Shown here in pieces: positions 26,442 through 35,937 of a DNA stretch of 64,000 nt. A model generated the notes under the pieces. It was not told where the DNA came from. It did not search any database and worked only from the letters and a program-made list of their open reading frames with translations. Both the position numbers and the translations under genes were made by a program. Source of the stretch: Patiriisocius sp047730165 (lineage in GTDB: Bacteria > Bacteroidota > Bacteroidia > Flavobacteriales > Flavobacteriaceae). Numbering within the stretch: the first letter of the stretch is position 1; every line of letters starts with the position of its first letter. The DNA is taken from positions 2,604,001-2,668,000 of the forward strand of contig NZ_CP159834.1 in NCBI RefSeq assembly GCF_047730165.1, read 5' to 3'.

Positions 26442-28616
26442 ATGTCTGAAGAAAACAAAAGCCCAGAAGAAAATAGTAAGCCCAAATCAGCAATCTCAAA
26501 AAATGAGGATACGGTGACTGCCCCTGCTGCGGAAATTCCTGAAGTTCAATCTCCTGAAAATGAAGAGATAAAAGTAACTCCAGAAGAAACAACTCCTCCT
26601 ATTGAACCAGCAAAAATTGAAGTGAAAACTGAAGAATCTGAAGCATCACCTGCTGCAGAAATAGCTGAGATTCAAATTCCTGAAAAAGAAGTTAAAAAGG
26701 ACAGTCCTAAAGAAGTGTCTGAGGTAGCTGTTGAATCTGATGACGATGATGATGACGAAGCCATAGAAGATCTTGAAGAAGAAGAAGAAGAAGAAGATGA
26801 TGATGAGGATGATACTGAATCTGAAAACACAGCAGTGATTAAAGAAGTAGATTATACTTCTTTAAACCAAGAAAAATTGGTGACACACTTAGCTGCTTTA
26901 ATTAAGGATCATTCTTTTAAGAAAATAAAGAATCAGGTAGAAGCAATTAAAAACGAGTTTAACGACCAATTTAACACTGAGACCGCACAAGCAAAAGAAA
27001 GCTTTTTAACTGGGGGCGGAAATATTATAGATTTCCACCATACCTCTTCATTAAAAAAAGAATTCAACGGTTTATACGGTGCTTATAGAAAAGAACAAAA
27101 AGCACATTTTTCTTCAGTTAAAAGGGAGCAAGAAGAAAATCTAGTAAAAAGAGAAGCTATTGTGACAGAGTTAAAGTCACTCTTTGAAAACGGTAAATCT
27201 GTACGTCAAAACTACAACACATTTAGATCACTTCAAGACCAATGGAATGAAATAGGACACATCCCAAGAGACACCTATAACATTGTATGGAACAACTATA
27301 AACATCATAGAGATACTTATTATGGCCTTATGGATCTTGATAGAGAGACAAGAGATCTTGACCATAAATTTAATCTAGATAAGAAGTTAAAAATTATATT
27401 AAGAGCTCAAGAACTTTCAAAACTTGAAAATGTATCAAAGGCTTTTAGAGAATTACAATTATTACATAGAATTTGGAAAGACGAGACTGGACCTGTATCG
27501 AGAGAATACAGTGAGAAGGTTTGGGATGAGTTTTCTGAATACACTAAGATAGTTCACGATAAGAAAGACATACTAGAAGCAGAAAAGGAAAAACTTTATG
27601 TCGTTAATCTTGAAACGAAACAAGCCCTTATTGAAAAGATAAATGAGATAACAGAAAAAGGAGCAAAAAGTCATAAAGACTGGCAGAACGGGATTAAAGA
27701 AATTGAAACGTTAAGAGAACAGTTTTTTAAGTCAGGGAAAGTTCCTAAGAGTGATGACAAAAAGGTATGGGGTGAATTTAAAACTGCGACGCGTGAGTTT
27801 AACAGAACCAAGAACGATTTTTATAAGGGGCAGAAAGATGAGCAATACACAAACCTTGATAAGAAAAAGGAATTAATTGCCGTGGCAGAAGCAAACAAGG
27901 ATAATGATGACTTTGAAGGTACGATTAACCTAATGAAGAAAATCCAGAGTGATTGGAAAAAAATAGGGCACGTACCAAGAAAGGATAGTGATAAAATTTG
28001 GAAGAAATTTAGAGCTGCTTGTAATCACTTTTTTGACCGTATAAACGCAGGGAAAGAAGAAGAGCAAAAAGGAGAAGTTGAAAACCTAGATGCAAAAAAA
28101 GTAGTACTTGACTCTTTAAAAGAGGTGAAACTAAGTGGTGAACACAAAGAAGATATCGCTTTAATTAAAGGGAAGATAAACGAATGGAAAAATATAGGCC
28201 GTGTTCCTTATAAGAGTAAAGGCATAGACCAGAAGTTTAACCTAGCGATAGATGGTCTTTTTGGTCAGCTTGATATGGACAAGAAGGAAATGGAGATTGT
28301 CAAATATGAGAATCGCGTGAATACGTTATTATCCCAAGATGACACCCGTGCATTGCGTAATGAAGAGTTCTTCTTAACTAAAAAAGTAGAGGAAACTCGC
28401 AACGAAATGTTGCAGTTACAAAACAATCTAGAGTTCTTTAAGCATGTTTCTGATGATAACCCAATGGTGAAAGATGTACATAAAAACATCGCCAAACACA
28501 AAGAAGAATTTGAGTTATGGAAATCTAAGCTTACCAAGCTAAGAAACTTATGCAAACCAAAACCAGCTCCTGTTGCAACTGAAGAAGAATCTTCAGAAGA
28601 TTCAGCAACAGAATAA
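26442..28616 (+). CDS. DUF349 repeat protein with acidic N-terminal region
   Basis: A 724-residue cytosolic protein. Residues 1-140 are low-complexity Glu/Pro/Asp/Ala, including an uninterrupted run of Glu/Asp near 26750-26815. The remainder carries about five DUF349 repeats recognisable by a W-x-IG-x-hPR core (NEIGHIPRDTYN, KDETGPVSREYS, FFKSGKVPKSDD, KKIGHVPRKDSD, KNIGRVPYKSKG). DUF349 proteins are helical and of unknown function. I took ATG 26442 over TTG 26433. It is a single-gene unit with its own promoter and a strong terminator. Confidence 0.88.
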   Translation: MSEENKSPEENSKPKSAISKNEDTVTAPAAEIPEVQSPENEEIKVTPEETTPPIEPAKIEVKTEESEASPAAEIAEIQIPEKEVKKDSPKEVSEVAVESDDDDDDEAIEDLEEEEEEEDDDEDDTESENTAVIKEVDYTSLNQEKLVTHLAALIKDHSFKKIKNQVEAIKNEFNDQFNTETAQAKESFLTGGGNIIDFHHTSSLKKEFNGLYGAYRKEQKAHFSSVKREQEENLVKREAIVTELKSLFENGKSVRQNYNTFRSLQDQWNEIGHIPRDTYNIVWNNYKHHRDTYYGLMDLDRETRDLDHKFNLDKKLKIILRAQELSKLENVSKAFRELQLLHRIWKDETGPVSREYSEKVWDEFSEYTKIVHDKKDILEAEKEKLYVVNLETKQALIEKINEITEKGAKSHKDWQNGIKEIETLREQFFKSGKVPKSDDKKVWGEFKTATREFNRTKNDFYKGQKDEQYTNLDKKKELIAVAEANKDNDDFEGTINLMKKIQSDWKKIGHVPRKDSDKIWKKFRAACNHFFDRINAGKEEEQKGEVENLDAKKVVLDSLKEVKLSGEHKEDIALIKGKINEWKNIGRVPYKSKGIDQKFNLAIDGLFGQLDMDKKEMEIVKYENRVNTLLSQDDTRALRNEEFFLTKKVEETRNEMLQLQNNLEFFKHVSDDNPMVKDVHKNIAKHKEEFELWKSKLTKLRNLCKPKPAPVATEEESSEDSATE

Positions 28617-28646
28617 TATATAGGCCTTTTGCCTACGCTGTAAAAC

Positions 28647-28690
28647 AAAAAAGGTATCCCTTTATAGAAATATAAAAGGATACCTTTTTT
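28647..28690. terminator. Strong bidirectional terminator (DUF349 / purC)
   Basis: 20-bp stem (28647-28666 with 28671-28690) with one mismatch and a GAAA loop. It begins with six A and ends with six T, so it works for both the DUF349 gene and the convergent purC. Confidence 0.93.
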
Positions 28691-28801
28691 AATTGTATGA
28701 ACTACGACCGTGCCCTTAGAGCCAGATAAACATTTCTATTTACGCCGCCGTGATGAACAACTGAAAACCTTTGACTTTTTGGAAGTACGCAGTATTATAA
28801 T

Positions 28802-29749
28802 TTATTTAAAATAAGCAGCCACATTTTCAGAAATGCGCTTATCAATATTCTCAAGGTCTGCCTTGATAAAGGGCTCACCCGTTATATTTTCGTACAGTTC
28901 GATATACCGTTCAGAAACAGTAGTGATATACGCATCAGACATTTCTGGAACGGTCTGTCCTTCTAGTCCTTGAAAGTTGTTTTGTATGAGCCACTGTCTC
29001 ACAAATTCTTTGGAGAGTTGTTTTTGAGCTTCGCCTGTATTTTGTCGCTCCTGATATCCTTCAGCGTAAAAGTAGCGCGAAGAATCTGGCGTGTGTATTT
29101 CATCAATAAGGACAATCTTCCCATCCTTAGTTTTTCCGAATTCATACTTTGTATCCACTAAGATTAGGCCACGACTTTCTGCAATCTCCGAGCCTCTTTG
29201 AAATAACTTTCTCGTATAATCTTCCAATACTAGGTAGTCTTCTTCAGCAACAATACCCTTTTTTATAATAGCTTCTCGAGAAATATCTTCATCGTGATCG
29301 CCCATTTCTGCTTTAGTTGCAGGCGTAATAATTGGTGATGTAAATTTATCATTCTCTTTCATCCCCTCTGGCATGGCAACACCGCATAACATTCTTTGTC
29401 CTGTCTTGTATTCTCTCGCAGCATGACCACTCATATACCCTCTTATTACCATTTCTACTTTAAATGGTTCACAGGCGTAGCCTATAGCTACGTTAGGGTC
29501 TGGAGTGGCAATAAGCCAATTAGGAACTATATCTTCCGTATCGCGCATCATCTTAGTGGCAATCTGATTCAGGATTTGACCTTTATACGGGATCCCTTTA
29601 GGCATCACAACATCGAAAGCACTCAATCGATCTGTAGCCACCATTAATAGCACGTTATTATCTAAGGTATATACCGCTCGAACTTTTCCTCTATACAAAG
29701 ATTTCTGCCCTGGAAAATTAAAGTCTGTGTGTGTAATTGTGTTTTTCAT
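28802..29749 (-). CDS. purC: SAICAR synthase (PurC)
   Basis: The 315-residue phosphoribosylaminoimidazole-succinocarboxamide synthase joins CAIR and aspartate with ATP in purine synthesis. It shows LYRGKVRAVYTLDNNVLLMVATDRLSAFDVVM at the N-terminus, MVIRGYMSGHAAREYKTG, and EFGKTKDGKIVLIDEIHTPDSSRY in the C-terminal half. It is the long form typical of Bacteroidota and eukaryote-like groups. It lies alone on the minus strand after phoH with a 95-base gap. Confidence 0.96.
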   Translation of the reverse strand: MKNTITHTDFNFPGQKSLYRGKVRAVYTLDNNVLLMVATDRLSAFDVVMPKGIPYKGQILNQIATKMMRDTEDIVPNWLIATPDPNVAIGYACEPFKVEMVIRGYMSGHAAREYKTGQRMLCGVAMPEGMKENDKFTSPIITPATKAEMGDHDEDISREAIIKKGIVAEEDYLVLEDYTRKLFQRGSEIAESRGLILVDTKYEFGKTKDGKIVLIDEIHTPDSSRYFYAEGYQERQNTGEAQKQLSKEFVRQWLIQNNFQGLEGQTVPEMSDAYITTVSERYIELYENITGEPFIKADLENIDKRISENVAAYFK

Positions 29750-29844
29750 ATATCTAAGAAAGAGTGCCTAAAGTGCACTAAAGTTTAAATTTGGTGTTGT
29801 AGCGGGTAATTCTGTTTTAGTTCCTATAGCTATTGGGATACCAC

Positions 29845-30801
29845 TTAAGAATCCAAATTCTCAATACTCTTATAAGCCTTGATTACTGCTTTTACCAATT
29901 TATGACGGATCACATCTTTATCATCCAAGAAAATAATACCAACTCCTTCTACATCCTTAAGAACCAACAATGCTTCTTTAAGACCCGAAATTACACGTCG
30001 CGGTAAATCAATCTGTCCCGGATCTCCTGTGATCATAAACTTGGCGTTTTTACCCATACGAGTTAAAAACATTTTCATCTGTGCATGTGTGGTATTTTGA
30101 GCTTCATCAAGTATGACAAAAGCATTATCTAGCGTTCTACCTCTCATAAATGCCAATGGAGCAATCTGGATCGTACCATTCTCAATAAGCTGTTCTAACT
30201 TTTCGGCCGGAATCATATCTCGCAAACCATCATACAACGGCTGCATGTATGGATCTAATTTTTCTTTTAAATCACCTGGTAAGAATCCGAGGTTCTCCCC
30301 TGCTTCCACTGCAGGTCTTGTAAGGATGATCCGTTTTACCTTTTTATCTTTTAATGCCTTTACTGCCAGGGCTACGCCTGTATAGGTTTTACCGGTACCT
30401 GCTGGTCCAACAGCAAAGACCATATCATTTGTATATGACAAGGCCACTAACTTGCGTTGATTTGCAGTTTGTGGTTTGATAATCTTGCCACCCACCCCGT
30501 GCACCAAAATATCATTGCTACTCATTGGTGTTTCATAATCTGCCTTGCTATGGCTCGTTAAAACACGCTCTATTACATTTTCATCCAGTTTGTTATACTT
30601 TCCGTAATGCTCAAAAAGCATCGACATCCGCCTATCAAATTCTTCTAAGACCTCTTCATCTCCGTAGGCTTTTATCTTACTTCCTCTTGCAACTATCTTA
30701 AGCTTAGGGAAATAATTTTTGATTAACGTGATGTTTGCACTCTGTTCGCCAAAAAAATCTCTTGGGCTTATATCGGTGAGTTCTAATATGAGTTCGTTCA
30801 A
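29845..30801 (-). CDS. PhoH-family ATPase
   Basis: A 318-residue PhoH-like P-loop ATPase. It has an N-terminal KH-like segment and then the ATPase core with Walker A GPAGTGKTYTG, the RPAVEAGENLGFLPGDLKEK stretch, Walker B VILDEAQNTTHAQMKMFLTRMG and sensor GDPGQIDLP. PhoH proteins are linked to RNA metabolism and phosphate stress. Divergent from the SAM hydroxide adenosyltransferase gene across 111 bases. Confidence 0.93.
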   Translation of the reverse strand: MNELILELTDISPRDFFGEQSANITLIKNYFPKLKIVARGSKIKAYGDEEVLEEFDRRMSMLFEHYGKYNKLDENVIERVLTSHSKADYETPMSSNDILVHGVGGKIIKPQTANQRKLVALSYTNDMVFAVGPAGTGKTYTGVALAVKALKDKKVKRIILTRPAVEAGENLGFLPGDLKEKLDPYMQPLYDGLRDMIPAEKLEQLIENGTIQIAPLAFMRGRTLDNAFVILDEAQNTTHAQMKMFLTRMGKNAKFMITGDPGQIDLPRRVISGLKEALLVLKDVEGVGIIFLDDKDVIRHKLVKAVIKAYKSIENLDS

Positions 30802-30867
30802 AAGCGGTGTTGTTTATAACAATTAATAGGTTATGTAAATATAGTTTTTACTATGCAAAAAGTGCCT

Positions 30868-30875
30868 TACTTTTG
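30868..30875 (+). promoter_or_regulatory. Candidate -7 box before the SAM adenosyltransferase gene
   Basis: TACTTTTG matches TAnnTTTG in the divergent phoH/SAM-hydrolase spacer, 37 bases before the ATG. The -33 region is T-rich but lacks an exact TTG. Confidence 0.35.
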
Positions 30876-30912
30876 TAGTAGATATTGTTAACAAAGTATC
30901 AACAGTCGTGCA

Positions 30913-31749
30913 ATGCCCATTATAACATTAACCACAGATTTTGGAGAGAAAGATCACTTTGCAGGTGCAGTAAAAGGCGCCATCTATGCAGAGTTAGAAA
31001 CTGTACGTATAGTAGACATCACGCACTCTGTATCGCCTTTTCACACTTCAGAAGCTGCTTATATTATACAAAGTGCTTATAGGAGTTTTCCTGAAGGAAC
31101 GATTCATATTATCGGGATTGACAGCGAACTTAATCCAGAAAACAAACATATAGCTGTCCTTCTTGACGGTCACTATTTTATCTGTGCCGACAATGGGATT
31201 ATCTCTATGTTGGCGAACGAAATTGTCCCTGAGAAAATCGTAGAAATAAACATTCACGATCATATTGTGAGTAATTTTCCAGTACTTGATGTCTTTGTAA
31301 AGGTGGCTTGCCACATCGCACGCGGGGGTACACTGGAGGTTATAGGCAAACAGATAGAAGCGATAAAACAACTTAATGGTCTCAATCCTGTAATTCAAGG
31401 AGAAGGAAAACAGATTATTGGCAACGTTATTTATATTGATAACTACGGAAACGTTATTACAAACATTACGAAATCACTTTTTGACACCATAGGAAAAGGG
31501 AGAGATTATAAAGTAACGGCACGACGCGCCAACTTCAACACCATCCACACCCACTATAGCGATGCCATTAACTTTGAGCAACCAAAGGAAAAGCGCGAAG
31601 AAGATGGTAAAAAAATAGCCCTCTGGAACAGTTCAAAATACTTAGAGCTTGCGATTTACAAAAGCAACCCAACTACCGTGGGTAGTGCCTCTACACTCTT
31701 TGGATTGGAATATCGCGATAGCGTTACGATAAATTTCACGCCGCTATAA
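30913..31749 (+). CDS. SAM hydroxide adenosyltransferase (DUF62)
   Basis: A 278-residue member of the fluorinase/chlorinase fold that hydrolyses S-adenosylmethionine to adenosine and methionine. Its start MPIITLTTDFGEKDHFAGAVKGAIY is the classic N-terminal signature. Later motifs include the SAM-binding NNP-type loop near IYIDNYGNVITNITKS and a C-terminal NPTTVGSASTLFGLEYRD. The protein may moderate SAM levels. It is not a halogenase, as far as context can tell. Likely monocistronic or cotranscribed with the next small gene. Confidence 0.88.
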   Translation: MPIITLTTDFGEKDHFAGAVKGAIYAELETVRIVDITHSVSPFHTSEAAYIIQSAYRSFPEGTIHIIGIDSELNPENKHIAVLLDGHYFICADNGIISMLANEIVPEKIVEINIHDHIVSNFPVLDVFVKVACHIARGGTLEVIGKQIEAIKQLNGLNPVIQGEGKQIIGNVIYIDNYGNVITNITKSLFDTIGKGRDYKVTARRANFNTIHTHYSDAINFEQPKEKREEDGKKIALWNSSKYLELAIYKSNPTTVGSASTLFGLEYRDSVTINFTPL

Positions 31750-31819
31750 TTTTTATTTTTTTCACTTTTATTTTGCCTGCTTGCAGCATCATTATTAATA
31801 AATTAAGACCCGCACTCCT

Positions 31820-32125
31820 ATGTTTACCCGCATCGTAAAAATGGAATTTAAGCCCGAAAACATTTCCACATTCTTGGAAGATTTTGAATCTGTAAAACAT
31901 AAAATAAGAAATTTTGAAGGCTGTCTTCATTTGCAACTTTGGCGAGACAAAAGGAACCCACATATTTTTTTCACCCATAGCCATTGGCAAGAAGAATCAG
32001 CCCTAGAGAACTATCGACACAGCGACCTATTTAAGGGAGTCTGGGCAAAAACAAAACCCTTGTTTCAAGAGAAAGCTGCTGCTTGGAGTGTGGATGTGGT
32101 TGAAGAGGTTTCAGTGAGTAGTTAG
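31820..32125 (+). CDS. Antibiotic biosynthesis monooxygenase-like (ABM) protein
   Basis: A 101-residue ferredoxin-like protein of the ABM/quinol monooxygenase family: MFTRIVKMEFKPENISTFLEDFESVKHKIRNFEGCLHLQLWRDKRNPHIFF. The pattern of strand, helix and the FEGC/HxQLW region, then SHWQEESALENYRHSDLFKGVW, is characteristic. Small proteins of this type act as dimeric oxidoreductases or detoxifiers, but the substrate is not predictable. It begins 70 bases after the SAM hydrolase gene. Confidence 0.82.
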   Translation: MFTRIVKMEFKPENISTFLEDFESVKHKIRNFEGCLHLQLWRDKRNPHIFFTHSHWQEESALENYRHSDLFKGVWAKTKPLFQEKAAAWSVDVVEEVSVSS

Positions 32126-32162
32126 TAGTTAAACTAAAAAACTTAGCTAGACAAACAAGACT

Positions 32163-32210
32163 GTCATTCAGAACTTGACTTGTGTTGAGGCTGGTTCAGC
32201 ATTCGGAATC
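32163..32210. repeat. REP-like relic before dnaN
   Basis: GTCATTCAGAACTTG ... CTGGTTCAGCATTCGGAATCTT resembles interspersed intergenic repeats of Bacteroidota of the GTCATTCTGAACTTG type. It appears degenerate. Judgement by pattern, not by search. Confidence 0.35.
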
Positions 32211-32411
32211 TTAGCCACCCTAGAAATAATCTAATTTAACTTTCACCTATTTAAAACATACCTCAGACTCCAATTTTCATTTAACCTTTTAATGCTATTC
32301 CTTTTCGTAAAACTTCCTCCTTTATCGTGATAACTTTTTATAACAAAGCTTTTTAAATGAATTGATTTAAAATATATTTGTTTTGACTGTCGCAAGGACT
32401 TCTGTAAAATA

Positions 32412-32419
32412 TAAGTTTG
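32412..32419 (+). promoter_or_regulatory. Candidate -7 box for dnaN
   Basis: TAAGTTTG fits TAnnTTTG, 65 bases before the dnaN ATG. A second box, TATATTTG, lies at 32373-32380. Confidence 0.3.
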
Positions 32420-32484
32420 TACAAATCAACACCTTACAATAAGTATTATAGCCTTTTTAATAAAAATAGAATCAGCATACACAC

Positions 32485-33603
32485 ATGAAATTTATCGTAT
32501 CCAGCTCATATCTACTCAAAAAACTTCAGGTTTTAGGAGGGATTATTAACAATAACAATACGCTACCCATCCTAGATAATTTTTTGTTTGAACTTAATGG
32601 CAATTCGCTTAAAGTTTCGGCATCAGATCTAGAATCTACGGTTACCTCTATGCTTGATGTAGAAAGTAGTGAAGAAGGAAGTGTTTGTATTCCTGCTCGT
32701 CTGTTACTTGATACGCTTAAAACGTTTCCGGAGCAACCGTTGACCTTTACTGTAGAAGACAATAACACCATAGAGATTAGTTCTAATCACGGTAAATATG
32801 CGCTTGCATATGCAGATGGTGCTGAGTTTCCTAGTGCTGTGGAGCTTAAAGATCCTTCTTCTACTATTATTCAAGGAGATATCTTAGCAACCGCAATAAG
32901 CAAGACTATTTTTGCAAGTGGTAATGATGACTTGAGACCCGTAATGAGTGGTGTGTTTTTCCAGTTTGGGACAGACGGTTTAACCTTTGTTGCAACAGAT
33001 GCACATAAACTTGTAAAGTATACACGTGAGGATGTCACGGCTTCAGAAACGGCAGAATTTATAATGCCTAAAAAACCTTTGAATCTTTTAAAGAGTATTC
33101 TCTTAGGTAGTGAAGACGAAGTGGCTGTGGAGTATAATGATAGTAATGCAAAATTTAGCTTTGATGGTACAGAGTTAATTTGTCGTCTTATCGATGGTAA
33201 ATACCCCAACTACGACGCGGTAATCCCAAAAGAGAACCCGAATAAACTAACAATCTCTCGTAATCAGTTTTTAAACAGCGTACGTCGTGTGTCTATCTTC
33301 TCAAATAAAACTACTCACCAGATACGCTTAAAAATTGCTGGAGCAGAGCTTAATATTTCCGCAGAAGACATTGACTACAGCAATAAAGCAGAAGAACGTC
33401 TTACATGTGACTATCAAGGTGACGATATGCAAATAGGTTTTAATTCTCGTTTTTTAACCGAAATGCTAAACAACCTTACCAGTGATGATGTTTCATTAGA
33501 AATGAGTCTTCCTAACCGCGCGGGTATTTTGACACCTGTTGACGGACTGGATGAAGGAGAAAAAGTAACGATGCTAGTAATGCCAGTAATGTTAAACAAC
33601 TAA
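32485..33603 (+). CDS. dnaN: DNA polymerase III sliding clamp (beta subunit)
   Basis: The 372-residue clamp comprises three copies of the clamp fold: MKFIVSSSYLLKKLQVLGGIINNNNTLPILDNFLF in domain 1, FVATDAHKLVKYT in domain 2 and a C-terminal MLVMPVMLNN that matches the terminal MPMR-type end. It encircles DNA and tethers polymerase III. No dnaA or recF is adjacent, so this is not an origin-linked arrangement. It is monocistronic with a terminator. Confidence 0.97.
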   Translation: MKFIVSSSYLLKKLQVLGGIINNNNTLPILDNFLFELNGNSLKVSASDLESTVTSMLDVESSEEGSVCIPARLLLDTLKTFPEQPLTFTVEDNNTIEISSNHGKYALAYADGAEFPSAVELKDPSSTIIQGDILATAISKTIFASGNDDLRPVMSGVFFQFGTDGLTFVATDAHKLVKYTREDVTASETAEFIMPKKPLNLLKSILLGSEDEVAVEYNDSNAKFSFDGTELICRLIDGKYPNYDAVIPKENPNKLTISRNQFLNSVRRVSIFSNKTTHQIRLKIAGAELNISAEDIDYSNKAEERLTCDYQGDDMQIGFNSRFLTEMLNNLTSDDVSLEMSLPNRAGILTPVDGLDEGEKVTMLVMPVMLNN

Positions 33604-33630
33604 GCTCCAACTAAGCACCGAATAACAATG

Positions 33631-33662
33631 AAAAATCCCACAAATTATGTGGGATTTTTTAT
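33631..33662 (+). terminator. dnaN terminator
   Basis: 12-bp stem (33631-33642 with 33648-33659; AAAAATCCCAC / GTGGGATTTTT plus one inner A-T pair) with a five-base loop AATTA, followed by T. A-run on the left and T-run on the right. Confidence 0.9.
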
Positions 33663-33709
33663 GCGTTTCATTTTTGTTGTCAATCCTCGTTTAGTACATT
33701 CACAATCAA

Positions 33710-35815
33710 ATGAAAATCAATTTCTTACTCATAACTTTGTATTGCTTTTCCTTTAAGGGAATTGCACAGGTAGATCCAATTCGTCAAAATCCTATCCCTC
33801 AAGATTCCGTTGCGAATACCCAAATATTAACTACGGTAGTGCTATCTGCTAGCTATCAAAAAGCTTCTGGTGTTTTAATACCGACAGAAAAAATCACAGA
33901 AAGTGTTCTTCAAAATTTTACACCAATTGACTTAGTAGACGCTATTAATCAAACTTCTGGTGTTTACATACAAAGTGGTGCGATTAACACCAATAGGATT
34001 ACCATTCGCGGCGTGGGATCTCGCACGCTCTTTGGCACCAACAAAATACGCGCTTATTTTAATGGAATTCCTATTACTAGCGGTGCTGGAGAAACGAATA
34101 TTGATAGTTATGATACTAACAGTCTGTCTACAATAGAGATCGTGAAAGGCCCCAAAGCCACACAATACGGTAGTAATATAGGCGGGACTATATTGCTTTC
34201 TACAAAAGAAGCCAATAAAGATGGGCTAGACGTATCGACAACCTTTAGCGCAGGCTCTTACGGCTTGTTTAAAAACACAACGAGTGCAAGCTATAAAGAG
34301 AAAGACCTGAGCGCTTATACTAGTTATGGCCATTTAAAATTAGATGGATATCGTGATAACAGTAAATACAATCGCAACAGTATTTTAACATACACGGAGT
34401 TTAACCTAAGTTCTAAATTCAAATTAGGTGCCTTGATTCAACACTATGATAATAGCGCTGAAATCCCTAGCTCACTATCACAAACTTCTTTTAATGAAGA
34501 CCCAACACAAGCGGCTTTTACTTGGGGTCAAGCCAGAGGCTATGAAGACAACAACGAAACGCTAGCAGGACTTACACTCACAAGTGAGGTCTCACAAAAC
34601 CTTAGTAATACAACGAGCGTTTTTTACACCTATCTAGATCACTATGAACCGAGGCCTTTTAATATCCTTGACGAAATTACAAACGGATATGGTGCAAGAA
34701 CCATTTTTGCCAAGGAATACAAGTTCAAAGAGCGGCAGGCAATACTAAGTTTTGGCGGCGAGTGGTATCAGGATCGGTATCAATGGCAAACGATTGACAA
34801 TCTTTATCAAGAGAACAATGGCAATGGTTCACTGGAAGGAGCTTTGTTAAGTGACAATAAGGAGCTGCGAAGCCAGTTCAATCTTTTCGGAACTACTACC
34901 GTATCACTGGCAGAAAACTGGAAGGTAGAAGCAGGACTCAATATAAACAAAACCCAGTATGAATACATAGACCTATTTAACTTGGGAGCGGCAAACAAAA
35001 GTGCTGACAGAGACTTCGATCCTATTTTTGCTCCTAACTTAAGTATTTCCTATACCGCCTCAAATGATATTGTTTTCTTCGGAAACGTGAGTCGTGGGTT
35101 TAATTATCCAAGCATTGAAGAAACCTTAACGCCAGATGGTACAATCAATCCAGACATTGGCCCAGAAAAAGGGTGGAATTATGAAGTGGGTGGCGACCTT
35201 CTTTTTTTTAAAAACACCCTGAGATTAAAAAGTTCATTCTACCTATTATCTATTGATGATCTAGTGGTTGCAGAACGCGTGGGCGATGATCAATTTATTG
35301 GAAGGAATGCAGGTAAAACAAATCATCGTGGAGTGGAGATGAGTTTGCAATATGTAAACAATATAGCGCCTCGCCTCTCTTTAAACACCTATATAAACGC
35401 TGATTTCAACGCTCATAAGTTCATTGACTTTGTAGACGAGTCAGCTAATTTTTCTGGTAATGATCTCACGGGAATCCCTAAAAAAAAGATGACGACTGGT
35501 GTTTCTATAGCGCATGAAACAGGCTTTAATACAGGTGTTTCCTATCGGTACATAGGAAGCCAACCTATTACAGATGCAAACACTTTATATAGTGATGCAT
35601 ACCAACTCCTTTTTGCTAAAGCTGGTTATAAAAAAGAAGTGTTTAGCGGGCTGGTTATTACTATTTCTGCAGGGATTAACAATGTCCTCAATACTAAGTA
35701 TGCGTCTTCTATTTTAATAAACGCCTCCGCTTTTGGAGGAAACCAACCTAGGTATTTCTATCCAGGTAATCCTCGCAATTATTTTTCTAGCGTAGGAGTT
35801 AACTATAATTTCTAG
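33710..35815 (+). CDS. TonB-dependent outer-membrane receptor
   Basis: A 701-residue receptor. It has a signal peptide (FLLITLYCFSFKGIAQ), a plug domain (IDLVDAINQTSGVYIQSGAI, ITIRGVGSRTLFGTNKIRAYFNGIP, IEIVKGPKATQYGSNIGG), and a 22-strand barrel ending in YFSSVGVNYNF with the terminal aromatic residue. It lacks the carboxypeptidase-like N-terminal domain of SusC receptors, and there is no SusD partner, so siderophore or metal-chelate uptake is more likely than glycan uptake. A strong terminator follows. Confidence 0.92.
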   Translation: MKINFLLITLYCFSFKGIAQVDPIRQNPIPQDSVANTQILTTVVLSASYQKASGVLIPTEKITESVLQNFTPIDLVDAINQTSGVYIQSGAINTNRITIRGVGSRTLFGTNKIRAYFNGIPITSGAGETNIDSYDTNSLSTIEIVKGPKATQYGSNIGGTILLSTKEANKDGLDVSTTFSAGSYGLFKNTTSASYKEKDLSAYTSYGHLKLDGYRDNSKYNRNSILTYTEFNLSSKFKLGALIQHYDNSAEIPSSLSQTSFNEDPTQAAFTWGQARGYEDNNETLAGLTLTSEVSQNLSNTTSVFYTYLDHYEPRPFNILDEITNGYGARTIFAKEYKFKERQAILSFGGEWYQDRYQWQTIDNLYQENNGNGSLEGALLSDNKELRSQFNLFGTTTVSLAENWKVEAGLNINKTQYEYIDLFNLGAANKSADRDFDPIFAPNLSISYTASNDIVFFGNVSRGFNYPSIEETLTPDGTINPDIGPEKGWNYEVGGDLLFFKNTLRLKSSFYLLSIDDLVVAERVGDDQFIGRNAGKTNHRGVEMSLQYVNNIAPRLSLNTYINADFNAHKFIDFVDESANFSGNDLTGIPKKKMTTGVSIAHETGFNTGVSYRYIGSQPITDANTLYSDAYQLLFAKAGYKKEVFSGLVITISAGINNVLNTKYASSILINASAFGGNQPRYFYPGNPRNYFSSVGVNYNF

Positions 35816-35876
35816 ATGCATAGTATACGAAAAAGTGGAAGCAATGAATGGCTAAAACAACAGGGATATAAATGTT

Positions 35877-35924
35877 AAAACACAAAAGACCTCTTACAAG
35901 ATTGTAAGAGGTCTTTTGTGTTTT
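35877..35924. terminator. 23-bp perfect palindromic terminator
   Basis: Perfect 23-bp inverted repeat (35877-35899 with 35902-35924) with only two bases (GA) between arms. It lies between the convergent TonB receptor and DUF1573 genes, with A/T runs at both ends, and so should terminate in both directions. Confidence 0.93.
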
Positions 35925-35937
35925 AGTCGGTCAAGTG

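Larger units (their letters stand above)
32126..32484. other. Intergenic gap before dnaN
   Basis: 359 bases. The left part has a REP-like relic at about 32163-32210 (GTCATTCAGAACTT ... GGTTCAGC) and nothing else recognisable. The right part contains TATATTTG (32373-32380) and TAAGTTTG (32412-32419), both fitting the TAnnTTTG -7 box, presumably dnaN promoters, though neither has an ideally spaced TTG. Confidence 0.5.

Noticed and set aside
32485..33603. dnaN as a marker of the chromosome origin
   Set aside because: There is no dnaA, recF, gyrB or DnaA-box cluster around it; in this phylum dnaN is often away from the origin.
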